A DNA stretch of 64,000 nt, taken from assembly GCA_043772905.1 (NCBI GenBank), contig JAYVFS010000180.1, forward strand, positions 1 through 64,000, in the 5' to 3' direction. This document shows, in pieces, positions 53,521 to 62,792 of this stretch (position 1 is the stretch's first letter; each line of letters opens with the position of its first letter). Position numbers and translations under genes: made by a program. The notes beneath the pieces are model-generated. The model saw only the letters and a list, made by a program, of their open reading frames with translations, was not told where the DNA came from and did no database searches. The stretch is from JAAFJT01 sp043772905. Lineage in GTDB: Bacteria; Bacteroidota; Bacteroidia; Chitinophagales; Saprospiraceae.

Positions 53521-54822
53521 TTATTTACTCGGTGCTAAATCAGAAATAAAAGCGACAATTTTTTCTGTTGCGCCTTGATTTTTAAGAACATATTGCTTTG
53601 CCGCATTTGATGCTGTATCGTAATTTTTCTCTATGAGTAAATCAGTCATAACTTGTTGAAATTGCTCTTTATCAGCTACTGAAAATGCGCCACCTGTTTC
53701 GATTAAGCTGATGGCTTCTGCAAATTTTTTGTATTTCAATCCAAAAATTACGGGCAAATCAAAGGCAATGGGTTCGAGGGTGTTGTGAATGCCTGTACCG
53801 AATCCGCCGCCGATGTATGCCACACGACCATAACGATAAATTGAGGACAACATACCGACATTGTCAATTATGAGAATTCGGGATTGGGGATTGGGGATTG
53901 GGGATTGGTGAATAGGGTTGACATTTTGTGATTTTTCTTTGATTTCAGAATAACGTATGGCTTTTTCGGGCAAGAGTTTTTCTAAACGGTCAATATTTTT
54001 AGGTGAAATATCGTGAGGCGCGAATATGAAACGCCAATCTTTAAATTTAGCATCAGAGAAAAGAGAAATGATGATTTCTTCGTCGGGTTGCCAAGTGCTG
54101 CCGCCGATGAAAACAGGCGCATCAATTACGAATTTTTCGATGATGGGAAATTGGTTGGCTTCTTTGGCAATAGCCATGACGCGGTCTATGCGTGTATCGC
54201 CTGCGCAGGTCACTTGTTTCAAACCCTGTTTTTTGAGCAAAAATACTGAGGGGGTGTCTTGAACGAAAATATACTTAAATGTTTTGAGGACACGTATTAA
54301 TATAGGTGCGTAAGGATTGAGACCTGAAAACTGTTTTTCTCTGAAAATAGCGGAGACGAGTAGGGTAGGGACTTGACGACGATGCAATTCTGTGAGATAG
54401 TGATACCAAAATTCGTATTTGACAAAAATAGCTAAGTCTGGTTTGACTAAATCTAAAAACTGCTGTGCGTTTTTAGCACTGTCTAAAGGCAAATAAAAAA
54501 CGTGGTCGGCATATGCGTAGTTTTTCCGTATCTCGTAGCCTGATGGCGAAAAGAAGGTTAAAACGATTTTATACTGAGGGGTCTCTTTTTTCAATTGTTC
54601 GATGATGGGACGACCTTGTTCAAATTCGCCGAGGGAGGCGACGTGTATCCAGAGTGTTTTGGGTTTTGGGTTATTGGTTATTGGTTTGAGACTACTTTGC
54701 ATTTTTTGGAAAATGTCTTTTCTGCCATTTATCCATAGTTTGGCTTTTTCATTTCCGAACATAGCTGCTATGTGGATGCCGATTTTGTAGAAGAATAATG
54801 AAATGTTGTACAGAAATATCAT
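53521..54822 (-). CDS. waaA: 3-deoxy-D-manno-octulosonic acid (Kdo) transferase
   Basis: The 433-residue GT30 glycosyltransferase attaches Kdo to lipid A. It has an N-terminal membrane anchor (FLYNISLFFYKIGIHIAAM), WIHVASLGEFEQGRPIIEQL, PDLAIFVKYEFWYHYL, FIGGSTWQPDEEII and the conserved AYIGGGFGTGIHNTLEP with LPVIFGLKYKKF. Two stretches of its protein are encoded by intergenic-type microrepeats: KPITNNPKPK (54671-54690) and PIHQSPIPNPQS (53881-53920). Iterated words 54243 and 54571 encode DTPSVF and ETPQYK. Confidence 0.94.
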   Translation of the reverse strand: MIFLYNISLFFYKIGIHIAAMFGNEKAKLWINGRKDIFQKMQSSLKPITNNPKPKTLWIHVASLGEFEQGRPIIEQLKKETPQYKIVLTFFSPSGYEIRKNYAYADHVFYLPLDSAKNAQQFLDLVKPDLAIFVKYEFWYHYLTELHRRQVPTLLVSAIFREKQFSGLNPYAPILIRVLKTFKYIFVQDTPSVFLLKKQGLKQVTCAGDTRIDRVMAIAKEANQFPIIEKFVIDAPVFIGGSTWQPDEEIIISLFSDAKFKDWRFIFAPHDISPKNIDRLEKLLPEKAIRYSEIKEKSQNVNPIHQSPIPNPQSRILIIDNVGMLSSIYRYGRVAYIGGGFGTGIHNTLEPIAFDLPVIFGLKYKKFAEAISLIETGGAFSVADKEQFQQVMTDLLIEKNYDTASNAAKQYVLKNQGATEKIVAFISDLAPSK

Positions 54823-54874
54823 TTGAACTAGTGGTTATTTTTCAGTCCAACTCGGGTCTGAAATTTTTTTGTAT

Positions 54875-55630
54875 TTAATATTCAATCGCATCAGCGTTGA
54901 CGTTTGTGAAAAGGGAAATAGACCAACCGACACGTACACCATATAATATGTCGAGCCGATTGAGGTCGTCGCGCTGCATGGTATCGAAATTGAAACCGCG
55001 CCGATTGCGGGTGAACCCCTCAGTAAATTCAAATCCTGCAAAAAAATTGAAGGTGCGGTCACGACTGACCATTTGATAGCCAACGAACTGAGTTAAAGCA
55101 ACGCCTGATGTATATCGGTCGTAACCTTTGGCATACGGGACATCGAGATGCGGCACTGAACCTTGTGAGTTGTCTTGAATACGGATGCGATGACTGAGCC
55201 AACCGCCACCGAGCGCCAGACGAATGCCGCCGAAACGATTGCCGTTGTCATGTAGTTTGAAGATTTTGGCAACAGAAGCACCTGTAAATAGTCCGCGCAT
55301 ACGGAGAACGACATCGGCATACGTATTGGTTTCGCCGATGATGTTGCCGTCGGTTGTTCGGATTTTTGCCAAAACGTCTTCATACACCGTTTGACCGAAA
55401 AGATATTGTGCATATAAGCTGTATGACCAACCTGATGGTATGCGTACATATTCGATGCCACCGCCTACACCAAGGTTGTTACCAAAACGTTTTGCCATAT
55501 CTCCAGCGGGAACCTGCGCACCAAAGGAGGCATTGATATTAAAGGTGTTGAAGATTTTGGGTAGATTGCGTTGTTGCGCTATTGAAGGTAAAGAGAACAC
55601 TAAAACGAAAAAAGGTATTAAGTTTTTCAT
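54875..55630 (-). CDS. Outer-membrane beta-barrel protein
   Basis: I start at the ATG of MKNLIPFFVLVFSLPSIAQQ (55628-55630), a clean signal peptide; the upstream ATG adds 13 residues. The 251-residue product is built of alternating aromatic beta strands (FNINASFGAQVPAG, YSLYAQYLFGQ, FGGIRLALGGGW, RTFNFFAGFEF) typical of Bacteroidota OMP_b-brl proteins. The final strand is VGWSISLFTNVNADAIEY. Function unknown; it sits 52 bases upstream of waaA and may be co-transcribed. The iterated word (55014) encodes FTEGFTR in a surface loop. Confidence 0.8.
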   Translation of the reverse strand: MKNLIPFFVLVFSLPSIAQQRNLPKIFNTFNINASFGAQVPAGDMAKRFGNNLGVGGGIEYVRIPSGWSYSLYAQYLFGQTVYEDVLAKIRTTDGNIIGETNTYADVVLRMRGLFTGASVAKIFKLHDNGNRFGGIRLALGGGWLSHRIRIQDNSQGSVPHLDVPYAKGYDRYTSGVALTQFVGYQMVSRDRTFNFFAGFEFTEGFTRNRRGFNFDTMQRDDLNRLDILYGVRVGWSISLFTNVNADAIEY

Positions 55631-55894
55631 ATGTTGATGCCTGTTTTGCTCAATTTTATATTTTTGCAAAAGTAAAGACTCTGGACAGAAAAACGGGAAA
55701 ATTGTGAAGATGAAGTCATTTGCAGTAAAAAAACAGCTTACGTAATCGCTTACAGTTCATCGGTTTTTCTCGAAAAATATATTTGCTTTTTTCATTTTTA
55801 TCCCATTGAAGTACTTGAAATCGTGATATTATACCCTAAAAAAGGTATTTTACCTATTCTATTTGCTTTTTGTTAAAATATATTTAAAAAGGCA

Positions 55895-55925
55895 TTGCGT
55901 TTATTCAATTAGGTTTATATCTTTG
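55895..55925 (+). promoter_or_regulatory. Promoter (-33 TTG, -7 TATCTTTG)
   Basis: TTG at 55895-55897 and TATCTTTG at 55918-55925 with a 20-base spacer. Transcription would start about 935 bases before the surface-protein gene. Confidence 0.62.
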
Positions 55926-56690
55926 TCCTATCAAATCCGAAAGGAGAACGATTCTTATAAGTTATTTTTCTATGAAAATATTTAAACTAAAACCGTATAA
56001 TAGAACGCATGATAAAAACTTGACATTAACAAACAAACAGAATTAACCAAGCGAAGCAGTCCCGTGAACATGGAGCATATCAAATAAAGCTTCTTCCCTT
56101 AAACCGACATATATCTTTTCTTTTCTTTAGGACTCTCTCAATTGGCTTTACAGCAATTCCGTATTTTTCTACATGCCATTCGGCAAATGTTATTGACGAT
56201 GAATACATCGGCATTGTTTCAATGTTATGTATTCAAATACTACATGCAACGCCGTGTTGTTAGGCTATCTATGTCTGCACGCAGTTGAGTAGGTCAAAAA
56301 CTTCATCTCTTTATGTTTCCTGATTAGTTGAATTATGGGTTTTACTGCCCCCTCAGTATTAAAGTATGTTTTTTGTTTGAATAGTGTTTTAATGATTCTA
56401 TAATATTTGATTCTGTAAGATTATCTAGAGCCTTACACAATCAATAGCAAAGAGCAATAGGCTTTTCGCTATAGACAAAAAAATAAGCGATTATTCAAAT
56501 AAACAAAGAGTTAGGTAAGGATAAAATAACAGATTAAAAGGTCGGCTCACGCTAATCTTATAAAATCAAAAAAAATCCACAAAGCCTAATTCTAAAAAAA
56601 AGTTCTTTGTCATCATTACATATATGTTATACGCTTTTTAACGATTTAAGTTATGCGGAGGGTTGCCCAAATAACTTAAGGGAATGATAA

Positions 56691-56758
56691 ATGATAAATT
56701 TACAAACCGTTGATTTTCAACGGCTTCGCAAATTCATCATTTATAATTCATCATTAAT
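56691..56758. repeat. AT-rich inverted microrepeat
   Basis: GGAATGATAAATGATAAATT faces AATTCATCATTTATAATTC, with an inner CCGTTGATTTTCAACGG stem. Confidence 0.85.
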
Positions 56759-56867
56759 AAAAAAACGGATAACAATAACTAAGAATTATAAAGAAAATCT
56801 TATACATATTTTACTTACGCGCTTTTAAACCTTTATTTCTTAATTAATCAATTCAAAATTTTTTCTC

Positions 56868-59800
56868 ATGAAGAAAATGAATTTTTACTCAAACTGTTGT
56901 AAGACATTGTTCGCAGTGTTAATGATGCTTATGACAATCAATGCGCAAGCGCAATCTTGCGTTGGTGGGTCTCCGACTTCACCAGGTGCAAACATTGGTA
57001 TTGTCGCTTGTACGGGTGCTGCTACAGCTATCCAAATCAACGACGTTTACCTTAACGGACCTGCTGCTACAGGTGTAAATCTTTACTCACTTGGTGGTGC
57101 ACTAATTACCAATACGGGTGCTGGTGTTGCTGGCTTCATTGGTAAAGTCATCAAAGCAGAAGTTGTCAATGGTGCAACTGTCCTTTGTTGGGGCTACATC
57201 AAACTTGAAGACAAAACAGCTCCTGAAATTGTTTGTCCTAAAGACGTAACGTTAACTTGTGTAGCGGCAACTTGGGCTAATGGTGTAGGTGGTTCTACAT
57301 TGACTAACACTTTGGCTTCAATAGGTGAGTTGAGTGGTCCATTGTCAAATGGTTCTTCATCTGCAAGTGTTAACTTAGTGACAGGTGTTGCTAACTGGGC
57401 AAGTGCTGTAGATGCAACAGGTGGCACTGGTATCACTTTCGGACCTGACAAAGGCATTCCTGCTGTAACTACTCGCGATGGACGTGTTATCGAATGTTCA
57501 AAATGGTCACAGTATTATAGCGATGCTATTACTGCGGGTACTTCAGTTTGTACAGGCTTTACAATCACACGTACATGGTGGGCAAAAGACGAGTGGGGTA
57601 ATACTTCAGCTACTTGTAATCAAATTATTACAATCCAAGCTCCAGTTGCGCCAATTCTTGGAAACTTAACCGTGAATACAACATGTACTGTCGTAACTGC
57701 TGCTGTTCTTCAAGACATTTTGAACAATACTGACGCTGTGGCTCTTAATTTCAGAGTTACAGGGTTCAATGCTACTTGTGGTTTCGATTTACAGCCTAAC
57801 GGTACAATGGTACTTAGAGGCACTTGCGCTGGCAGATACACTATCATGCGTATGTACAAATTGGTTAACACTTGCCTTGGTACATTTACAAATGAAACTC
57901 AAACAATCAATGTAACAGATTTATCTACACCAACGGTTTCTGCTAACTATGACAACTATACAAGAGAAGCGGGTGGTACATACTGCTGGTTGATGAACGG
58001 TACAATGAGAATGACAAGTCCTAAGTATAGAACTATCATTAACAATGTAACGACTGCATTTGCTAATAACACAGCAGCAACTGCATCTCTAATCCGTCCT
58101 TTGGTAAGCTCTACAATGTGTGGTGCTGCTAATATCCGTTTACAATTGACAGGTGTTGACAACAGTTGTGTTGCTGGTGCATTGACTTACTCTACTAATG
58201 ATAGCCGTATCTCAATCTCTGCAACTGGTTTGATCACAAACAAGGTAGGTCAACCATTCATGAGAACAGTAGCTGGTGCTAATCCAGTTTTCTCTGTAAC
58301 AGCGACAACTGCTTGTGGTACTTCTACAACACATTGGTTCCAAGTTGTTCTTGACGACAACATGACACCTAACACAGTTTGTAAAGTATTTACAACAGCC
58401 ACAATTGACGAAAATGGTACTGTACGTGTACCACTTAGCGCATTCGAAAACGGTAGTTCAGACAACTGCGGTATCGAGCGTCAAATGGTTCGTCGTATGA
58501 CAAACCCTACGGGTGACCAATGTACAAGCCGTGTACAAGTTGCTATCGCAGAGCCTGCTTTTGCAGCTAACGACGATAACTGCTGGAATGATTTTGTAGA
58601 TTTCACTTGTGCTGACGTTTTAGATGGCAACATCGTTGTTGTTCTTCGTTCTGTTGATGCTGCGGGTAACTACAGCGACTGTATGATTAACGTTGAAGTA
58701 ATTGACAAAACAGGTCCTACTTGTTCTAATCAACCACAAATCAATCGTCTTTGTACTGATGTTGACTTGAGCAGCTACAAAGCATTGTTCGTTCAACCTG
58801 CTGCTTTTGATAATTGTGGTATTAAATCAGTTACATCTGCTGATAACAGAGAACTTACTCTTAACTGCGGTAGAGGTGATGTTACTCGTACATGGACATT
58901 TACAGACTGTGCTGATAAAACAGCAACTTGTACACAAAGATTAGTTGTAACGACTGTATCTGGCTTTACAGTACCGAAAATTAAAAACGATACACTTTCA
59001 TGTGCTTTGGGTGCTACTGATATCACTGCGATTATGGAAGCTGATAGAAGAACGATTCTTGCTTTTTCAAGATTGAATACTTACGCAAGTCCTCAAGGTG
59101 GTACTATTAAAACTTGTAGTGCACCAATCGTAGAAACTGAATACTGGAAATACAGCAGCTCAGAATACTGCCAAGTTTATCGTATTCGTTACACGATTAT
59201 AGACAAGTGTGATCCTTTCTATGATTACAGTCCAGCACCATTTGTTTCTGGTAACTGTGGTGTTATGTTCCAAAACATCAATGGTGGTTTAAATTTCTAC
59301 TATGGCATTGGTAATGCTAATTGTACAGAAGTAACAAGTGTTCCTTTTGGTCCAAACAGTACAAAACACATTATTATTTATGAGCGTTTCATTAATATTA
59401 ATGACGTAACACCGCCTACTTCTACAGTTCCAACTACTCCTGATGCTTGTACAACATACAGCACACCGGGTATTGCTGGTGGTACTCAAGTATTGAATCA
59501 AGGTTGTACTTTTAATTATTACACAACATTGACAGGTGCTGACAATTGTGGCGCTGGAACTGGTGTATCTAACCCTGCTACTGTATCTTTCATGTGGAGA
59601 GTTGTTGCGAAAAGCGTTACAGGTGTAACTGTTGGAGCACAAGTTTCAACAGGTAATGTTGCTACAGTTGACTTGAGAAACTTAGCTTTCGGTACTTATA
59701 CTGTATGCTACCGTGTAACTGACCTTTGTGGTAACATGTCTCAAGAATATTGCTACGATATCTCAGGTAGAGATTGTAAAGCGCCAGAGGTTCTTGTTCA

Positions 59801-61352
59801 TAACAAAATCGTCGCTTTAGGTGGTATCACTGGAAATGCAACAACGGGTATGGCTATCCTTAAGTACATTGATATCCGTAACCGTATCACTGACAATTGT
59901 GCTGGTGACTTGACTAACGATAGTAAAATCAGATTGGAAAAAGGTGGTGCTACTACTGCTAATGGTCCTGCTGCTTCTGCAACTCAAGAAGTTATGTTCA
60001 CTTGTGCTGATTTGTCAAATGGTACAACACCAAGCACTTATGCTTCACAACGCGACATTACAGTACGTGTTTGGGCTCAAGACAATGCTGGTAACTGGAA
60101 CTATGCTCTTTCTACAATCACATTGCAAGACAACGACGGTATCTGTGCAACAGGTACAGTAGCAATCTTCGGTGCGGCTCGTACAGAGAACAATACAGTT
60201 GTTAACAACGTAACTGTTTCTTCAAGTGTAAACGGTACTGCTGTAGGTTCTGCTGATGTATCAAATGGTATATTCAACATCACAATGCCTGCTGCTACTA
60301 ACGTACAAGTACGTGCGACTAAAAACAATAACGAAGATGCTGCACAAGGTGTAACAACTTTTGACATTGCTAAAGTTAGCCAACACGTATTGGATATTGA
60401 GAAATTCGTTTCTCCTTATCAAATGATTGCTGGTGACGTTGACAAATCTGGTGAAATTGATGCAACTGACATGTTACACATGCGTCGTTTCATCTTGAAA
60501 ATCACACCAAGCCTTCCTGGTGGTAACTTCCGTTTCATTGACAAAGGTTACACATTCCGTAACGCTGCCAATCCTTTCGGTGAAGACTTCCCTGAAGTTG
60601 TAAACATTGCTTCACTTTCTGCTAACACTGCGGCTAACTTCGTAGCTGTTAAATTAGGTGACGTTAATGGTTCTTACAATGCATTGTCTCCACGTAGCTC
60701 ACGTACATTGTCATTCCTTGCGAACGACATGAACGTAGTTGCTGGTAACGAATACACAGTAAACATTTCTGCTGACAAAATGGATGCTGCTGCATTCCAA
60801 GGTACATTTAGCTTCAACGGCGCAACTGTTAAGTCAGTTAAAGCGGGTAACTTGGCTAACATGACTGATGGTAACTTCGGTATCTTCGCTAACGCTGTAA
60901 CAACAAGCTGGAACGGTAAAACTCAAGATGCATCTGATGTATTGGCTATCACTTTTGTAGCTAACAAATCTGGCAAATTGAGCGAAATGTTAACAGTAAA
61001 CAGTGCATTAACTCAAGCTGTAGCTAACGATGTTGCAGGTAACGAGATGAATGTTAACTTGAAATTCAACACAGGTAAAGTTGCTGGTGGCGAGTTCGCT
61101 CTATACCAAAACCAACCTAACCCAGTTGCTAACGAGACAACAATCGGTTTCAACTTACCTAAAGACGGTCAAGCACGTTTGACTATCACTGCTGTTGATG
61201 GTAAAGTAGTTAAAGTTCTTAACGGAACTTACAAAGCTGGTTACAATACAGTAACTGTGAACAAGTCTGACTTGAACACAAGTGGTGTATTCTACTATCG
61301 CTTAGAAACTGCTGACCACAGCGCGTCTAAGAAAATGGTTATCATTGAATAA
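56868..61352 (+). CDS. Large secreted surface protein with dockerin-like and T9SS sorting domains
   Basis: A 1494-residue exported protein. The signal peptide ends about residue 28 (INAQAQS). Most of the length is repeats of about 100-160 residues with paired cysteines and phrases such as DKTAPEIVCPKDVT, DNMTPNTVCKV, DKTGPTCSNQP and DCKAPEVLVHN, resembling HYR/Ig-like units. A dockerin- or EF-like stretch (GDVDKSGEIDATDMLHMRRFI) follows near 1200. The C-terminus is a sorting domain (YQNQPNPVANETTIGFNLPKDGQ, GVFYYRLETADHSASKKM). Codons are strongly skewed to GGT, GCT, ACT and GTT, as in highly expressed genes. The gene contains no iterated word. Confidence 0.9.
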   Translation: MKKMNFYSNCCKTLFAVLMMLMTINAQAQSCVGGSPTSPGANIGIVACTGAATAIQINDVYLNGPAATGVNLYSLGGALITNTGAGVAGFIGKVIKAEVVNGATVLCWGYIKLEDKTAPEIVCPKDVTLTCVAATWANGVGGSTLTNTLASIGELSGPLSNGSSSASVNLVTGVANWASAVDATGGTGITFGPDKGIPAVTTRDGRVIECSKWSQYYSDAITAGTSVCTGFTITRTWWAKDEWGNTSATCNQIITIQAPVAPILGNLTVNTTCTVVTAAVLQDILNNTDAVALNFRVTGFNATCGFDLQPNGTMVLRGTCAGRYTIMRMYKLVNTCLGTFTNETQTINVTDLSTPTVSANYDNYTREAGGTYCWLMNGTMRMTSPKYRTIINNVTTAFANNTAATASLIRPLVSSTMCGAANIRLQLTGVDNSCVAGALTYSTNDSRISISATGLITNKVGQPFMRTVAGANPVFSVTATTACGTSTTHWFQVVLDDNMTPNTVCKVFTTATIDENGTVRVPLSAFENGSSDNCGIERQMVRRMTNPTGDQCTSRVQVAIAEPAFAANDDNCWNDFVDFTCADVLDGNIVVVLRSVDAAGNYSDCMINVEVIDKTGPTCSNQPQINRLCTDVDLSSYKALFVQPAAFDNCGIKSVTSADNRELTLNCGRGDVTRTWTFTDCADKTATCTQRLVVTTVSGFTVPKIKNDTLSCALGATDITAIMEADRRTILAFSRLNTYASPQGGTIKTCSAPIVETEYWKYSSSEYCQVYRIRYTIIDKCDPFYDYSPAPFVSGNCGVMFQNINGGLNFYYGIGNANCTEVTSVPFGPNSTKHIIIYERFININDVTPPTSTVPTTPDACTTYSTPGIAGGTQVLNQGCTFNYYTTLTGADNCGAGTGVSNPATVSFMWRVVAKSVTGVTVGAQVSTGNVATVDLRNLAFGTYTVCYRVTDLCGNMSQEYCYDISGRDCKAPEVLVHNKIVALGGITGNATTGMAILKYIDIRNRITDNCAGDLTNDSKIRLEKGGATTANGPAASATQEVMFTCADLSNGTTPSTYASQRDITVRVWAQDNAGNWNYALSTITLQDNDGICATGTVAIFGAARTENNTVVNNVTVSSSVNGTAVGSADVSNGIFNITMPAATNVQVRATKNNNEDAAQGVTTFDIAKVSQHVLDIEKFVSPYQMIAGDVDKSGEIDATDMLHMRRFILKITPSLPGGNFRFIDKGYTFRNAANPFGEDFPEVVNIASLSANTAANFVAVKLGDVNGSYNALSPRSSRTLSFLANDMNVVAGNEYTVNISADKMDAAAFQGTFSFNGATVKSVKAGNLANMTDGNFGIFANAVTTSWNGKTQDASDVLAITFVANKSGKLSEMLTVNSALTQAVANDVAGNEMNVNLKFNTGKVAGGEFALYQNQPNPVANETTIGFNLPKDGQARLTITAVDGKVVKVLNGTYKAGYNTVTVNKSDLNTSGVFYYRLETADHSASKKMVIIE

Positions 61353-61360
61353 TCATTCTG

Positions 61361-61465
61361 GTAATTAGTTATTGGTCAATTGGTTATTGGTTTTTAGTTT
61401 CTAAATAAACTATCAACCAGTAACCAATAACCAGTAACCAATCCACCAATAGCCAATCACCATTT
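61361..61465. repeat. ATTGGTTATTGG / TAACCAATAACC microrepeats
   Basis: TTAGTTATTGGTCAATTGG faces CCAGTAACCAATAACCAGTA and related units; same family as 13571 and 40615. Confidence 0.85.
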
Positions 61466-61498
61466 TAAAGAAATATGCTTTAAATCGGTTTTTGGGAT

Positions 61499-61533
61499 GG
61501 CCTCTCGCGACTTTTAGTCCGAGGGGCTTTTTT
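61499..61533 (+). terminator. Terminator of the large surface-protein gene
   Basis: GGCCTCTCG and CGAGGGGC arms with a run of seven T. Confidence 0.82.
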
Positions 61534-61539
61534 TATGTA

Positions 61540-61640
61540 TTAAATGTAAAATGATAATTAACGAATGTAAAATGTAAAAGTCGGGTGTCGTCCTCATTTT
61601 TACATTTTACATTTTACATTTAATATTTTACATTTCACAT
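61540..61640. repeat. ATGTAAAATGTAAAA inverted microrepeat
   Basis: AATGTAAAATGATAATTAACG and TTTTACATTTTACATT units pair across a GTCGGGTGTCGTC loop. Confidence 0.85.
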
Positions 61641-61649
61641 TTTTAAAAC

Positions 61650-61686
61650 ACAAAAGCCGACCCCTCAGTAAAAGGTCGGCTTTTTC
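61650..61686. terminator. Bidirectional terminator containing an iterated word
   Basis: AAAAGCCGACC and GGTCGGCTTTT arms; the loop and the end of one arm are the iterated word (61660-61670). Confidence 0.88.
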
Positions 61687-61738
61687 TTCTTTTGAATCAG
61701 TTTTCACAAGTAGTAGGTGAACGTAAATAATCGCTCAA

Positions 61739-61769
61739 ACTTTACGAAAGTTTTGAACTTTCGTAAAGT
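61739..61769. repeat. Short inverted repeat
   Basis: ACTTTACGAAAGTT and AACTTTCGTAAAGT, separated by TTG. Confidence 0.82.
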
Positions 61770-61927
61770 GGTTAAATATTGAAAATCAATAACTTACGTG
61801 AGGTTTTAAATATGGCAAAATTCCCGATTATTTAAGTTGGACTACTTATGTAAGGATTTTGTAGGTTTTAGTTGGTCTTTGTCTAAATCTTTAGCATCCT
61901 ACCAATCAAGTAAATCCTAATTCAAAA

Positions 61928-62617
61928 CTAAACCTCAAAATTAAACCCCCGCTTCAAATAATCCTGATATTTCTCTTCATCAAACTTATACAATTGAGCA
62001 GGACGATGGGCGACCCCCCTCAGTATAGCGCCCTCTTTAAGGATATTCATTTTCAGAATCTTAGTCCTAAAATTCCTTTTATTCAGTTCCTTTCCCAAAA
62101 TCCGTTCATACAGTTTTTGCAATTGAGTCAATGTAAAATATTGCGGCAACAACTCAAAACCAATAGGCTGGTAGCGTACTTTCCCCCGCAATCGTTGAAC
62201 CGCCATATCCATAATATCAGCATGGTCAAAAGCCAGAGCAGGTAAGGCACTAATCGGAAACCAACGCACATCTTGAGCATCAGAATCTGCACCAATTTTA
62301 TGCTGTGCTAAATTAATCAATGCAAAATACACCACTGTTACAACGCGACCACGTGGGTCTCGATTGGGCGTTCCGATGGTATAAAGTTGCTCTATAAATA
62401 CGTCAGAAACACCTGTTTCTTCTTTCAATTCTCTTAAAGCAGCCTCAACCAAAGGTTCTTCCATATCCACAAAACCACCTGGCAATGCCCAAGTGCCTTT
62501 GAAAGGGTCATGTCCCCGTTGAATAAGAAGTGCTTTAAGCCGACTGGATTCATCAAGACCCAAAATAACGCAGTCAACAGTCAATCTGGGGCGAGGATAT
62601 TCGTACGTATATGCCAT
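61928..62617 (-). CDS. NrtR-type Nudix domain regulator/hydrolase
   Basis: A 229-residue protein with an N-terminal Nudix domain. The box GGFVDMEEPLVEAALREL-KEETGV fits GX5EX7REUXEEXGU. A C-terminal winged-helix segment follows (YFTLTQLQKLYERILGKEL, NFRTKILKMNILKE, HRPAQLYKFDEEKY), which is the architecture of NrtR repressors controlling NAD or sugar metabolism by binding ADP-ribose. No target operator or NAD gene is adjacent, so regulatory targets are unknown and simple ADP-ribose hydrolysis remains possible. The iterated word (62013) encodes GAILRGVAH inside the winged helix. A TATTTTTG box lies 36 bases upstream. Confidence 0.9.
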   Translation of the reverse strand: MAYTYEYPRPRLTVDCVILGLDESSRLKALLIQRGHDPFKGTWALPGGFVDMEEPLVEAALRELKEETGVSDVFIEQLYTIGTPNRDPRGRVVTVVYFALINLAQHKIGADSDAQDVRWFPISALPALAFDHADIMDMAVQRLRGKVRYQPIGFELLPQYFTLTQLQKLYERILGKELNKRNFRTKILKMNILKEGAILRGVAHRPAQLYKFDEEKYQDYLKRGFNFEV

Positions 62618-62652
62618 AATTTGATTTGCTTTTAAAAATTCAAATGATTGCT

Positions 62653-62660
62653 CAAAAATA
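62653..62660 (-). promoter_or_regulatory. -7 promoter element of the Nudix gene
   Basis: The complement reads TATTTTTG followed by AGC. Confidence 0.5.
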
Positions 62661-62792
62661 CGCTTAGTTTCTCAATAAAACTAACTCGATACTTTTTTAC
62701 TCGCCTAAATCACAAATTTTCCTCCCAAACGTTGTTAGAGCATGCAATTCATCCGGTGAACGAGCGTTTCAGCATAACAATAAAAATAAAAA

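Larger units (their letters stand above)
55631..56867. other. Long non-coding leader of the large surface-protein gene
   Basis: 1237 bases without a convincing gene. It has a good Bacteroidota promoter (55895-55925), an SD-like AGGAG (about 55941), a short ORF of about 24 codons from an ATG near 55973, one iterated word (56347-56360) and an AT-rich inverted repeat (56691-56758). The middle part (56040-56340) is less AT-rich than the rest and might hold a structured RNA, but I recognise no known riboswitch or ncRNA class. Confidence 0.6.
61353..61927. other. Intergenic region packed with repeats and terminators
   Basis: 575 bases between converging genes, with no coding signal. It holds a TAACCAATAACC-type repeat (61361-61465), a terminator (61499-61533), an ATGTAAAATG inverted microrepeat (61540-61640), a terminator containing an iterated word (61650-61686) and an inverted repeat (61739-61769). 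From about 61770 to 61927 I see nothing distinct. Confidence 0.75.

Noticed and set aside
55973..56044. About 24-codon ORF as a gene
   Set aside because: Too short, no family resemblance, distant from the SD-like sequence; mentioned only as part of the leader.
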